A stretch of DNA of 30,000 bases from Blepharisma stoltei (GCA_914767885.1 CAJZBQ010000052.1:1-30000); one strand, 5' to 3'; shown: positions 1-11,540, counted from the stretch's first letter. Made by a program: numbers and translations. Notes: generated by a model from the letters alone, not told the origin.

Positions 1-3000
1 ACACCCTAACACCCTAACACCCTAACACCCTAACACCCTAACACCCTAACACCCTAACACCCTAACACCCTAACACCCTAACACCCTAACACCCTAACAC
101 CCTAACACCCTAACACCCTAACACCCTAACACCCTAACACCCTAACACCCTAACACCCTAACACCCTAACACCCTAACACCCTAACACCCTAACACCCTA
201 ACACCCTAACACCCCTAACACCCTAACACCCTAACACCCTAACACCCTAACACCCTAACACCCTAACACCTAACACCCTAACACCCTAACACCCTAACAC
301 CCTAACACCCTAACACCCTAACACCCTAACACCCTAACACCCTAACACCCTAACACCCTAACACCCTAACACCCTACACCCTAACACCCTAACACCCTAA
401 CACCCTAACACCCTAACACCCTAACACCCTAACACCCTAACACCCTAACACCCTAACACCCTAACACCACCTAACACCCTAACACCCTAACACCCTAACA
501 CCCTAACACCCTAACACCCTAACACCCTAACACCCTAACACCCTAACACCCTAACACCCTAACACCCTAACACCCTAACACCCTAACACCCTAACACCCT
601 AACACCCTAACACCCTAACACCCTAACACCCTAACACCCTAACACCCTAACACCCTAACACCCTAACACCCTAACACCCTAACACCCTAACACCCCTAAC
701 ACCCTAACACCCTAACACCCTAACACCCTAACACCCTAACACCCTAACACCCTAACACCCTAACACCCTAACACCCTAACACCCTAACACCCTAACACCC
801 TAACACCCTAACACCCTAACACCCTAACACCCTAACACCCTAACACCCTAACACCCTAACACCCTACCCTAACACCCTAACACCCTAACACCCTAACACC
901 CTAACCACCCTAACACCCTAACACCCTAACACCCTAACACCCTAACACCCTAACACCCTAACACCCTAACACCCTAACACCCTAACACCTAACACCCTAA
1001 CACCCTAACACCCTAACACCCTAACACCCTAACACCCTAACACCCTAACACCCTAACACCCTAACACCCTAACACCCTAACACCCCTAACACCCTAACAC
1101 CCTAACACCCTAACACACCCTAACACCCTAACACCCTAACACCCTAACACCCCTAACACCCTAACACCCTACACCCTAACACCTAACACCCTAACACCCT
1201 AACACCCTAACACCCTAACACCCTAACACCCTAACACCCTAACACCCTAACACCCTAACACCCTAACACCCTAACACCCTAACACCCTAACACCCTAACA
1301 CCCTAACACCCTAACACCCTAACACCCTAACACCCTAACACCCTAACACCCTAACACCCTAACACCCTAACACCCTAACACCCTAACACCCTAACACCCT
1401 AACACCCTAACACCCTAACACCCTAACACCCTAACACCCTAACACCCTAACACCCTAACACCCTAACACCCTAACACCCTAACACCCTAACACCCTAACA
1501 CCCTAACACCCTAACACCCTAACACCCTAACACCCTAACACCCTAACACCCTAACACCCTAACACCCTAACACCCTAACACCCTAACACCCTAACACCCT
1601 AACACCCTAACACCCTAACACCCTAACACCCTAACACCCTAACACCCTAACACCCTAACACCCTAACACCCTAACACCCTAACACCCTAACACCCTAACA
1701 CCCTAACACCCTAACACCCTAACACCCTAACACCCTAACACCCTAACACCCTAACACCCTAACACCCTAACACCCTAACACCCTAACACCCTAACACCCT
1801 AACACCCTAACACCCTAACACCCTAACACCCTAACACCCTAACACCCTAACACCCTAACACCCTAACACCCTAACACCCTAACACCCTAACACCCTAACA
1901 CCCTAACACCCTAACACCCTAACACCCTAACACCCTAACACCCTAACACCCTAACACCCTAACACCCTAACACCCTAACACCCTAACACCCTAACACCCT
2001 AACACCCTAACACCCTAACACCCTAACACCCTAACACCCTAACACCCTAACACCCTAACACCCTAACACCCTAACACCCTAACACCCTAACACCCTAACA
2101 CCCTAACACCCTAACACCCTAACACCCTAACACCCTAACACCCTAACACCCTAACACCCTAACACCCTAACACCCTAACACCCTAACACCCTAACACCCT
2201 AACACCCTAACACCCTAACACCCTAACACCCTAACACCCTAACACCCTAACACCCTAACACCCTAACACCCTAACACCCTAACACCCTAACACCCTAACA
2301 CCCTAACACCCTAACACCCTAACACCCTAACACCCTAACACCCTAACACCCTAACACCCTAACACCCTAACACCCTAACACCCTAACACCCTAACACCCT
2401 AACACCCTAACACCCTAACACCCTAACACCCTAACACCCTAACACCCTAACACCCTAACACCCTAACACCCTAACACCCTAACACCCTAACACCCTAACA
2501 CCCTAACACCCTAACACCCTAACACCCTAACACCCTAACACCCTAACACCCTAACACCCTAACACCCTAACACCCTAACACCCTAACACCCTAACACCCT
2601 AACACCCTAACACCCTAACACCCTAACACCCTAACACCCTAACACCCTAACACCCTAACACCCTAACACCCTAACACCCTAACACCCTAACACCCTAACA
2701 CCCTAACACCCTAACACCCTAACACCCTAACACCCTAACACCCTAACACCCTAACACCCTAACACCCTAACACCCTAACACCCTAACACCCTAACACCCT
2801 AACACCCTAACACCCTAACACCCTAACACCCTAACACCCTAACACCCTAACACCCTAACACCCTAACACCCTAACACCCTAACACCCTAACACCCTAACA
2901 CCCTAACACCCTAACACCCTAACACCCTAACACCCTAACACCCTAACACCCTAACACCCTAACACCCTAACACCCTAACACCCTAACACCCTAACACCCT

Positions 3001-3648
3001 AACACCCTAACACCCTAACACCCTAACACCCTAACACCCTAACACCCTAACACCCTAACACCCTAACACCCTAACACCCTAACACCCTAACACCCTAACA
3101 CCCTAACACCCTAACACCCTAACACCCTAACACCCTAACACCCTAACACCCTAACACCCTAACACCCTAACACCCTAACACCCTAACACCCTAACACCCT
3201 AACACCCTAACACCCTAACACCCTAACACCCTAACACCCTAACACCCTAACACCCTAACACCCTAACACCCTAACACCCTAACACCCTAACACCCTAACA
3301 CCCTAACACCCTAACACCCTAACACCCTAACACCCTAACACCCTAACACCCTAACACCCTAACACCCTAACACCCTAACACCCTAACACCCTAACACCCT
3401 AACACCCTAACACCCTAACACCCTAACACCCTAACACCCTAACACCCTAACACCCTAACACCCTAACACCCTAACACCCTAACACCCTAACACCCTAACA
3501 CCCTAACACCCTAACACCCTAACACCCTAACACCCTAACACCCTAACACCCTAACACCCTAACACCCTAACACCCTAACACCCTAACACCCTAACACCCT
3601 AACACCCTAACACCCTAACACCCTAACACCCTAACACCCTAACACCCT
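1..3648. repeat. Telomere, (CCCTAACA)n, C-rich strand
   Basis: Tandem 8-base units CCCTAACA run from the first base to about 3648 and end at the unique sequence GGTGAAGTC. The C-rich strand reads 5' to 3' inward, so the left edge is a true chromosome end; the G-rich strand is TGTTAGGG. Heterotrich ciliates are known for this 8-base repeat. The array is about 3.6 kb, far longer than the few hundred bases I recall for heterotrich macronuclear chromosomes, which suits a germline chromosome. About a dozen irregular units with one or two bases gained or lost all lie in the distal 1.19 kb; the proximal 2.4 kb is perfectly regular. Confidence 0.98.
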
Positions 3649-4723
3649 GGTGAAGTCTCAACTCACTTTCTTTAAAAACTTAAACCCAAAATAGCACGAA
3701 CCCAATATTTATATAATATTCTATTATTAAAATAAAAATAATAAATTTTAAGTTGATATACTTTTAGCAAGGATAATTTGTTTTTGAGAAGAAGCTATGT
3801 GGACAAATTTATTTTGTTTTTCATTATAAATTCTTAATTTTTTAATACTTAAGCCTAATACGCCAAAAGAGTCAGCATTCCGTCTTCTAGCTCTATCAAA
3901 ATTAAAGAACAGCTTATTATGATTTAAGGATATTTTACTCTGCTAGCTTAGGACATAATAAGCTTGCTACTTTTTAGATTAAAAAATTATATAATATTTA
4001 GCTTTGAATAGAAGAAATACCCCTAAGAACTTTTAAAAATACTTAAACATAATAAAAAAACCATTCACATTAATCCACATATAAATGCATTTAAAGTTAA
4101 AAGCAGCCTTTAACTCTTTGGAGTCAAATATGTTCAAAAAGTACCCGAAAATCTGTATTTATCATCATCCTTGACCTTTCTCGCCACAAAACAGTGCCCA
4201 GAATATTTAATTATATTTGTAATAGGCGTATCCGCTTAGGTTGGCACGCTATATTTCTTATTTACAATATTTAGAAATCAAAAATATGTAAAACAATCAT
4301 ATTGAAAATGATTTTGCTTGTTATATAGGTAATCACTTTCTCGAAGTTATAATCTTTATTGGCTTCACTAATAAAACAGTCGAGAGTGGTAAGGTTTTTG
4401 GGAATAAATTTTATCTCAACAAATTTACAAGATAAAAATGGTAAAAGCGATTCATTATTAGAAGGCTATATCCTTGATAAACTCATTATAAAGTTAATGA
4501 AACTTTCTTAGTGCCTTATCTCAAATTTAATTTCCTTAACTTGAATGAGCTCAAACTTATTGGCTTTTTAGTTCTTCCAACTTAATCTGTCCATAAATTA
4601 AGGTTAAGTCAGTTTTCTTAAGGCAGTTCTCTTCATTGTTATTCTATTATAACTAGAAGTGAGTTTGATGTGATTTTCTAAGAGGAGTATAATATCAAAT
4701 GCTAACAGCGATTTCAGAAAGCG
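3649..4723. other. Subtelomeric AT-rich region without a clear gene
   Basis: AT-rich sequence directly inside the telomere. I see no tandem subtelomeric repeat, tRNA or intact gene. On the minus strand between about 4620 and 4100 one frame stays protein-like for long stretches (for example FVEIKFIPKNLTTLDCF around 4400) but is broken by several TAA and TAG codons. It may be a decayed gene or a gene split by eliminated sequences; I cannot recognise a family. Confidence 0.5.
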
Positions 4724-4996
4724 ATGCAGAAATTACAGCTTGAAAATCTACAACATATCCAGCACTTTGAGAAGCTCCTAGACATCCACATTTAGCAGGC
4801 ATGATATAGCTATATGGGAATAAAAAGAAGGGCTGTTATTTGGAATCAGCTATTTTTCCACTCGATAAATTATTTTGAGTAAGAATACAGCGAGTTTGTG
4901 GAGAAAATGTTGCATTTCCTAATTGAAGACAGAAAATCAAAAGAAGAGCTCTCAGCTAGGTTTGCCTTGCCATTTACTTTATATTGGCCGTTCTAA
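4724..4996 (+). pseudogene. Possible gene relic, unknown family
   Basis: With TGA read as Trp, one frame opens at the ATG at 4724 and gives protein-like sequence (MQKLQLENLQHIQHFEKLLD, later EYSEFVEKMLHFLIEDRKS) to a TAA at 4994. It is interrupted by TAG at 4793 and TAA at 4880, both one transition away from Gln codons. Further protein-like pieces follow to about 5434 in other frames. This suggests a decayed gene, but AT-rich chance frames cannot be excluded. No family recognised. Confidence 0.3.
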
Positions 4997-5786
4997 TATG
5001 AAATTAATAGTAAATTCTAATGCTGCATGCATATTTTTCCTATGCTAAGAAAATATTGTTTTTAGGTAAGCGAAATATTTTGACTTTTTTGTTTTTAAGG
5101 CTGAAGCAAGAAAGACTGAAAGAAATCAAATAAGTTTGAGTGACTACTAAAAAGCAATTGCTCTAAGCCTGGCTTTTCATTATTGAAAATCTTTAAGTCA
5201 TTTTGATTTTAGTTATTTTGCGCTATACTTCTTTCAATTCTAAATGCTTCCGTAAGACATCCCCATCCTGTTTCTGAAAAGAAAATTCTGATCGTCCCAG
5301 AAGGGAATAAGGCAATACATCATTCAGCACAAAAAATTGATTAGCTCCATAGTTTCAGGACCTAAATTAAGAAGTTGCTGTATAGAATATATTGCTGCAA
5401 CCCTCCAGCCAAAATGCAAAGAACCGAGCTTGTAAATAGACAAGGATGATCATATAATAAAAAAATTAAATTTTTGCATACAAAAGCCAATGAATGATCA
5501 AAAACGAAGCCAAATAAAATTGATATCACTCAAATAGAGATTATAAAATTCCTTTAATTACATGTACAAAGGATATTGCGATAAAATTAGAGAATCACTT
5601 AAAGCCAAGTAGAGTTTTAACACTCGAAAATGAATGAAGAATTAAATTATATTATTTTTCTCATAAATAATTGTTATCACAGAATAAAAAGTAATTTTTA
5701 TATATGCTAGATAAGCCTTAAATAAATTATTAATTTAACCGCTTAATTTGTTAAAAATCAAGCATTCGATTTCCTTAATAATAAAT
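4997..5786. other. AT-rich spacer with weak coding traces
   Basis: Spacer before the kelch/TPR gene. Short frames read as Lys- and Ile-rich peptide (about 5255-5434) but carry TAA stops and no recognisable domain. The last 200 bases are very AT-rich and should hold the promoter of the downstream gene; I could not identify a specific element. Confidence 0.4.
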
Positions 5787-8093
5787 ATGAACAGTGAGAG
5801 TTTAAAAGGGCCTGAAAACGTAAACAAGCCAATAAAAAACAGCCTAGAAAACGAGAAGGGCTTGCTTAATTCTCATATAAGCACTGTTTCTAGTGATCTC
5901 AACAATAAATCCAATGAAACAGAAAGCGCTTTAAACGTTATAGACAGCTTAAGAAATAAAATAGCTGAGATTTTGAGTAGACCAAACAATCCAGAATTAG
6001 AGATAGATTTTAGGACAACTTGCTCAGCAATTCAGACCAGTCTTAGTTTTTATGATCCGCCACTAATGCAAGCTTACCAAGATTATCTTAATGCTTATCA
6101 ACAAAAGACATCTCTTTATAATATTACAAGCTATAACAGCACAACTAAATTGCATATTTATAACACTGAAACAGAAACAGAAGAACTCAAAATTTTGCAG
6201 ATTCCAGAACGGCTAGACCGAGGCACTTGCATAACTCAACTTCCAAATGGCAAGCTATTCTGCTATGGTAAAGGGTACCCAGTTTCTGGGACTACAGTGC
6301 TGATTGATGCAAATGGCGTATTCGAAGTTCTGCCATCTGGAACAGAAAAATCGCAGCTATTTTTTATCAATTTTGTACTTTCTCTTGCTTTAAAATATCT
6401 ATAAAGTGGTTCCACTCTGATTTAAATTGGAACTCAGACCAACTCAATCTAACACATCTTAAAAGAAATCATTAAGAAATAGCACTCATCTGGAACTCCT
6501 TGCTCAATCTCATCATGTATGCTGGATTTAAAGAATGATGATTGCATATCGATAATCTTTTGAAAGTGCATATTGGCGGCATAAATTATATGATATACTC
6601 ACAAACTGCAATTCATCTTCCAAGTATTGGCATTTTCAGTAAGAGACATCCATAGCAGGAAAGTGCATAAAAGATTCAATAATTTATATAACCCATTCCA
6701 TTATTTCTCAATCCCAACAGAAATTTATAATCCATCTCCTACTTTTATCTTCAAAAGTTAAACTCTGTCAGAGACTGCAATAAAATATCAAGTGACCTAT
6801 ATCTATTTCGACAACAGCGTCTATTGCTTTGGAGGAAAGAATAAGATAGATTTAACTCTATCTTGTAGATTTGATTTGGATCAAAATCGGTGAATTCAAT
6901 TAATTCCTATGCCACAAGCTGATTGCTATTTCAGTAGTATAATATTTAAAAGAAATATTTTGATTTCTGGATATGATAGCAGACATCTTTTGTTATACTC
7001 AATTGATATTGACTCTTTCTCGACAGTTCCTTATAAGTTTGAAGATAAGAAAAAAAAGATCCTGATAAATGCAGAGAGACTATATTTGATTGAATGCGAC
7101 AAGGGATCAATCTATGAAAGCGAAATTGGAAGTTATGTGAATTGGAGACGAATAGCATACTCAAAACTGAATTGCAATCCTGATCAAGTGTATTGTTCAT
7201 ATAATAAAGGAGGAATATACATCTCAACTATTTCTGATTCGACTAGAGAATATTATTATTTTAGCTTAGATCAAAAAATCATTATTGATGTTGCTTACCA
7301 TAATGAGTTTGTCTCTCTTAGAAGAGTAGGTCAAAAGATTGAAGCAATAAAATGAAATGTCCATAATTTTAAGCTCGATCCTTATTATCTGGATGAATGA
7401 AATCTAAAAGGCAATACTCTAAGAGATTTAGGAAGTAATCTATCAACAAGCGAATGATATGGTGAAGAAATCAAACTCCATCCAAACGAAGTTAGTTTAT
7501 ACTGTTTTAAAGGCAACGCTTTAAATAATTTAGAAAGATATCTAGAAGCAATTGAATGCTATGATGAAGCAATCAAACTATATCCAAAAGGTGCTGAAAT
7601 TTACTATAAGAAAGGGTATGCTTTAAATCAATTAGGAAGATATCAAGAAGCAATAGAAAGCTATGACGAAGCAATCAAAATCAATCCAAATGATGCTATG
7701 AATTATAATGATAAAGGCAATACTCTTTATATTTTAGAGAGATATCAAGAAGCAATACAATGCTATGATGAGGTAATCAAGCTTATACCTAATAATCCTT
7801 TGTATTTCTGCAAGAGAGCTAGAGCATTTAATCATCTCAGACAAGAAGAAGCAGCTTTGCAGGACTTTAATAGGGCTTATAATTTGAAGCAAGCTGGTCG
7901 GCCAAGTGGTGTTTCCACTGGGAATGAATGAAACCTCTCTGAAAAAGATATCAATTTTATAAACGATTTATTAGGCCGAGACCGTATTGAACTACTCCAA
8001 AAAATGCAGATAAAAGCTGTTGATTCAGAAGAAGAATTTAAAGAGTCTAAGCGGAGAAGAGATTTAGATTTTAGTGTGAACTCTTCTAAGTAG
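5787..8093 (+). CDS. Kelch-repeat and TPR protein, split by two IES-like insertions
   Basis: From ATG 5787 to TAG 8091 all coding pieces lie in one frame when TGA is Trp. The N-terminal 80 or so residues are polar and probably helical. Next come kelch-type blades (QLPNGKLFCYG; YIYFDNSVYCFGG followed by FDLDQNRW, the Trp being TGA at 6891). After a linker there are about four tetratricopeptide repeats, roughly 7490-7900, with the usual pattern (ALNQLGRYQEAIESYDEAIK). A charged tail ends the protein. Six TAA/TAG stops occur between 6402 and 6761 and all fall inside two insertions of 153 and 282 bases; removing both leaves 624 codons. Kelch propellers and TPRs are protein-interaction folds, so an adaptor role is likely but the partner is unknown. 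Without excision it would be a pseudogene. The upstream in-frame TTG at 5748 is not a plausible start. Confidence 0.8.
6344..6486. mobile_element. IES-like insertion 1 of the kelch/TPR gene, 10-base direct repeat
   Basis: The 10 bases CATCTGGAAC occur at 6334-6343 and again at 6487-6496. Removing one copy plus the intervening sequence (153 bases) joins LPSG to TPCS in frame and removes four stops (6402, about 6420, about 6450, 6480). The direct repeat has no TA inside, and I see no terminal inverted repeats. The tandem kelch copy has a diverged insertion at the same codon. Confidence 0.65.
6518..6799. mobile_element. IES-like insertion 2 of the kelch/TPR gene, TA-bounded
   Basis: TA occurs at 6518-6519 and 6800-6801. 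Deleting 282 bases joins SISSC to IYFDNSVYCFGG, which restores the kelch blade spacing seen in the paralog, and removes the stops near 6573 and 6759. No terminal inverted repeat is obvious. The 3' third still looks partly protein-like (around 6640-6740), so an insertion carrying old coding sequence is possible. Confidence 0.6.
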
Positions 8094-8138
8094 GAAATTT
8101 TAAGTTAAAAATATTTCTAGGTTCTTTTTTATAGAATT

Positions 8139-8300
8139 ATGATCAGAAAAGTAGAGGAGGCTCTAGAAAAAAATTTAAAAAGTTGGTATTTTAAAAATGA
8201 GGACAGAGCAAACATCAATAAAATAATTGAAAAAATATTGGTGAGTAGAAGGGCTGCTCCTTTCATTAAAGTCAAGCAATTGAATTCAAATTCGTACTAA
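8139..8300 (+). CDS. Short ORF, possible N-terminus of the second kelch copy
   Basis: ATG 8139 to TAA 8298 encodes 53 residues rich in Lys and Glu (MIRKVEEALEKNLKSW at the start). It is in the same frame as the kelch reading frame that opens at about 8400. A 120-base TA-to-TA deletion (8295 to 8415) would remove the three intervening stops and fuse the two, giving the kelch copy a helical N-terminus like its neighbour. TA pairs are common in AT-rich DNA, so this is tentative. It could equally be a chance ORF. Confidence 0.35.
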   Translation: MIRKVEEALEKNLKSWYFKNEDRANINKIIEKILVSRRAAPFIKVKQLNSNSY

Positions 8301-8477
8301 AAGAATAGAATCATGCAAAAAAAGAAGCCCACTATTAACGGCAGTCGCAGGCTCAAGTATTTAAAATTTAATCTATAGAAAAGAAATTTGATATATTAAC
8401 TAAACAAAATAATTTATAGAAAGAAGAAGATTCAAAAAGCGCTCTTGCTATATGATAGCAATTCAAGTGTTTATAAT

Positions 8478-9565
8478 ATGTCTGCACTTATGAAAGCCTA
8501 TGAAGAATGTTTTAGAACATCACTTTATAATATTACGAAAAAAGAAAGCAGTAATTTATGTATTTACAACATCGAAAGCCAAAGCAGAGAATTCAAAATC
8601 TTAAAAACTTCAATGCAGCTAGACTTTTATGCATGCGTGGCTCAGCTTCCAAATGGTAAATTATTCTGTTTTGGTGATTTTCCAGTTTCTGGTATAACAC
8701 TGTTAATTGATTTAAATGGTGGAATCCAGCAGTTGCCATCTGGAAATAAAATTTAATAAATTTTTTTTATCAATTTTGTACTTTTTCCTGCACTTATATT
8801 TTTTTGAAATTTTGACAATCTATTTTTTATTTTTTCATTGCGTTAAGCAAAACCGAATATAATAGTACCCATCTGGAACCCCTTGCTTTAATTCATCAGC
8901 TATACTTTTTTAATGAGTAAACATTTATTGAATCTCATTGCATAATAGCCTTTTCTGCAAAAACCATTTTACTATTGATCAAATAAATGATATTCTCTGT
9001 TAAAAAGTTGCAACATACTGCCAAATAGTTGTTTATATGATATACTAATTGGATAAATGTAAGTTTCGTGAGGTGTGCACAAAAATTTCAAATATACTAT
9101 ATCTATTTCAACAACAATATTTATTGCTTTGGGGTAAGGGATAAAAATATTATTGTATCAGCTCTATCTGCCCGATTCGATTTGGATAAGAATCGGTGGA
9201 TTAAATTAGCTCCAATGCCGCATCCTGATTGATATTGCAATAGTGTAGTATTCAATTGGAACATTTTGATTTCTGCGAGGATAAATAGAAATCTTTTCTT
9301 CTATTCAATTTATATTGATTCTTTCTCAATAATTCCTTATGAATTTGAAGAGTATAAAACAAAGATCCTGGTAAAAGTAGATGAAAGGCTGCATTTGATT
9401 GAATGCCCTGATGGATTAATTTATGAAAGCGAAATTGCAGGCTTTACTTTTTGGAAACCAATTGCAGATTCAATAATCAATACAGATCCTCATCAAGTGT
9501 GCTGTTCTCATAGTAAAGGAGCAGTACATATATCTGCTTATATCTTGTGCTATGCGCTGGGATAA
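8478..9565 (+). CDS. Second kelch copy, shortened and split by two insertions
   Basis: Tandem paralog of the kelch/TPR gene. It has the same blades (QLPNGKLFCFGDFPVSG; IYFNNNIYCFG; FDLDKNRWIKLAPMP, here with Trp as TGG at 9197; HLIECPDGLIYESEI) and uses TGA for Trp in HPDWYCNS. The pieces lie in three different frames (mod 3 = 0, 1, 2); removing insertions of 133 and 199 bases at the paralog's two sites reconnects them exactly. Homology stops near 9540 and a TAA follows at 9563, so the TPR half is missing. The first in-frame ATG is at 8478; the frame is open back to 8400. It may be a truncated gene or a pseudogene; the preserved frame in the remaining part favours recent function. Confidence 0.6.
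8746..8869. mobile_element. IES-like insertion 1 of the second kelch copy
   Basis: CATCTGGAA occurs at 8737-8745 and CATCTGGAAC at 8870-8879. The offset is 133 bases, so unlike the 153-base counterpart in the first copy it shifts the frame; exact removal restores it. The element shares the motif TTTTTTATCAATTTTGTACTT with that counterpart only in part before diverging, so the insertion predates the tandem duplication. Confidence 0.6.
8901..9099. mobile_element. IES-like insertion 2 of the second kelch copy, TA-bounded
   Basis: TA at 8901-8902 and 9100-9101 bound 199 bases at the same codon as the 282-base insertion in the first copy. Removal joins TPCFNSSA to IYFNNNIYCFG and brings the frame to that of the long open stretch at 9266-9565. 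Length and sequence are very different from the first copy apart from short shared blocks such as TATATGATATACT. Confidence 0.6.
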
Positions 9566-10327
9566 TTATAGGAGTCACACAATGGAAAAAATTCCCATGT
9601 GTAGAAACCAAATCCCATATGCGGAGTTTCCACACTTGAGTGGTTCCACGGATAGGATTTGAGTTCCGCATATGAGAAAATGCACCGAAAATTGAGACCC
9701 CTTCCCACAGGGCATAATATCGAGATCATTAAGATTTATTTTGGATTAAGATTAATTACGGAATTAGAATAAAAAATTCTGCTCCAATTAATTTTTTTTT
9801 AACAAAAAACATATAAAATGTACCTATCATTTCAAAATAGCTCAATGCCATACAATAAGAGCTAACAGATTGTATGGGGTTCATTGACTATGATGATATT
9901 CTCAAATACTACAAGTTTAATTTGAATGAAACATCATTGACTGAAATTAATTAAAATAAATTAACTTTAAAACACTAATTATATTTTTTCTAATTTATTA
10001 AAATACAATTATACATTATTATTTGCATGCTAAAAGTTTCAGGCACTAAGCTTTCAAGGCAGACAAATCCATATCTGTAAAGGCTTTAATTGTAATTGTT
10101 TCAAAAATTATGAGAAATTTAGTTGGCTTCAAAAATATAAAGAGCTATTGAAAATATTATTTGATTATGGAAAATACCCGAAAAATTATATATAAGGATT
10201 GAGAAATAATTTAAGGTAATAGCTATTAAAATATTAATAGTTATTCTTTCAAAAATTTAGTGCTGTGGGAAAAAAATTGTTAAATGAGATCTTCAGTTTT
10301 TCTTATCTATTTTCATCTGATATAAAT
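9566..10327. other. Intergenic region with a GC-richer retroposon-like fragment
   Basis: About 9540-9720 is clearly richer in G and C than its surroundings and contains an interrupted inverted repeat around CATATGCGGA (near 9617) and TCCGCATATG (near 9665). It abuts the point where the second kelch copy loses homology, so an insertion may have removed that gene's 3' half. The rest is AT-rich; a 26-codon frame at 9876-9955 is too short to call. Confidence 0.4.
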
Positions 10328-10714
10328 ATGAGAAGAACTTGCCGTTTTGGGGTATATTCATCAGGGACCATAAAAAGGTGCCCTAAAAAATATTGCTGCA
10401 AATGCGACGTCTCCCAAACATTAAAAATGATAGAGCAACGATATTTCCGAAGAGGTCCTTTAGAAATTAGGCCAAAATTATCTAAAAGACTATTACACTT
10501 ATATTTCGTAGGGAGGGATTTTTTTGGAAAACGAAAAGTTACATATAATCAAAAGTACCATCGAAGAAGCAAGAAAAGCTACAGTAACTATGAAATGTAT
10601 TGCTCAGCATTAGGAAAAAATGATTTAATTGATCTTAATATTGAAGAAGCAGAGATAATGATTGATTTATTTAAATCTGAATATCCAGAAAAGTCTTATT
10701 CGCTTATGGACTAA
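10328..10714 (+). CDS. Small basic Cys-containing protein, unknown
   Basis: ATG 10328 to TAA 10712, 128 residues. The frame is open further upstream but the first ATG is at 10328. The protein is strongly basic (Lys/Arg-rich in the first 90 residues) with a cluster of Cys near residues 18-26 (CPKKYCCKCDV), then an acidic C-terminus (IEEAEIMIDLFKSEYPE). The Cys cluster might bind metal, but spacing does not match a zinc-finger class I recognise. No TGA codons are used. It lies between the kelch genes and gene A with long AT-rich flanks. It could be a genuine small gene or a fragment. Confidence 0.5.
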   Translation: MRRTCRFGVYSSGTIKRCPKKYCCKCDVSQTLKMIEQRYFRRGPLEIRPKLSKRLLHLYFVGRDFFGKRKVTYNQKYHRRSKKSYSNYEMYCSALGKNDLIDLNIEEAEIMIDLFKSEYPEKSYSLMD

Positions 10715-10770
10715 ATATTTATATATAAATTATCAACAGCCAATTTATAATAATTTTTGAATTTTAATAC

Positions 10771-10837
10771 TATAATTAAATATGGCGTCTCTCACAGGGC
10801 CTCTAAACATTCAGCCTCAATCACATATTTAATTATA
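10771..10837. repeat. 67-base element with 14-base perfect inverted repeats
   Basis: TATAATTAAATATG at 10771-10784 and its exact reverse complement at 10824-10837 enclose a GC-richer 39-base core (GCGTCTCTCACAGGGCC at its start). It could be a very small MITE or solo terminal-repeat element, or form a hairpin in RNA. No coding sequence overlaps it. Confidence 0.55.
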
Positions 10838-10879
10838 TCCGGAACGATTTTTATAACTTAGAAATTAATAGCAATACAA

Positions 10880-11540
10880 GTAAGCAATTCGGCAGCACGC
10901 ACGAAGCCTAACTCAAATCCTTTTTCAGATTTGAATTTTACTCGTGGGGGAAGGGAGGCTTGGAGTTGGAAAGGGGTAGCCCAGCAAAGCATTTTAGGCT
11001 ATTTGGACAGCATTTCAGCATGAAACCAGGAGTTACACCCATAGGCTTCATTTTTCGCTTTTTTCTAGAGTTGGTCAGAACTTTCATTTTTTTGAAATTC
11101 TATAGGCAATCCACATCAAATCAAGAGCTGGAATGGCAGCAGTCAAAATTCGAACGGCCAAACCCGAGGAACCATTTAGTCTTGAAGCAGAGGTGTGCAC
11201 GACGAAGTGATGGAGCGAGGAACACCGAAACAGGGAAGGAAACCAGTGTGGGTGATGTAGTAATTGACTTTCTTAAAACTTTAACTTCAAGTTTAAGATT
11301 ACTCTTCAGCAAGTCCAGATTCTTGCGGTATTAACCTTACTGACAGCTTAGAATAACGATAGGTAAGACTGGCCTAACCGTCGACCTGCTCATGTCCCGA
11401 GTGACCTAGGACTTCTCTATATGCGCCAGCCTCAGAGTAGATCATTTCTCTTAACTAAAAACCCTCAAGAAAGTTGTAAAATTCTCTCACTGAGTTAACT
11501 GTAGGACCGTCGTCCTACTCCTAACTACCATTTGAAGTTG
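10880..11540. other. GC-richer non-coding stretch, possible retroposon
   Basis: Base composition jumps here relative to AT-rich flanks, as in the retroposons elsewhere in the window. Frames on both strands (10960-11334 plus, 11121-11312 minus) look like chance ORFs. A 7-base stem with a 4-base loop lies at 11501-11518 (GTAGGAC and GTCCTAC). I found no convincing target-site duplication, so boundaries are approximate and class is unknown. Confidence 0.4.

Noticed and set aside
1-3648. CRISPR or satellite array
   Set aside because: The 8-base unit, lack of spacers and position at the sequence end identify it as telomere.
10960-11334. Open frame of 124 codons in the GC-richer block, with an opposite frame at 11121-11312
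   Set aside because: Overlapping frames on both strands, no recognisable domain, and composition like the retroposons; most likely chance.
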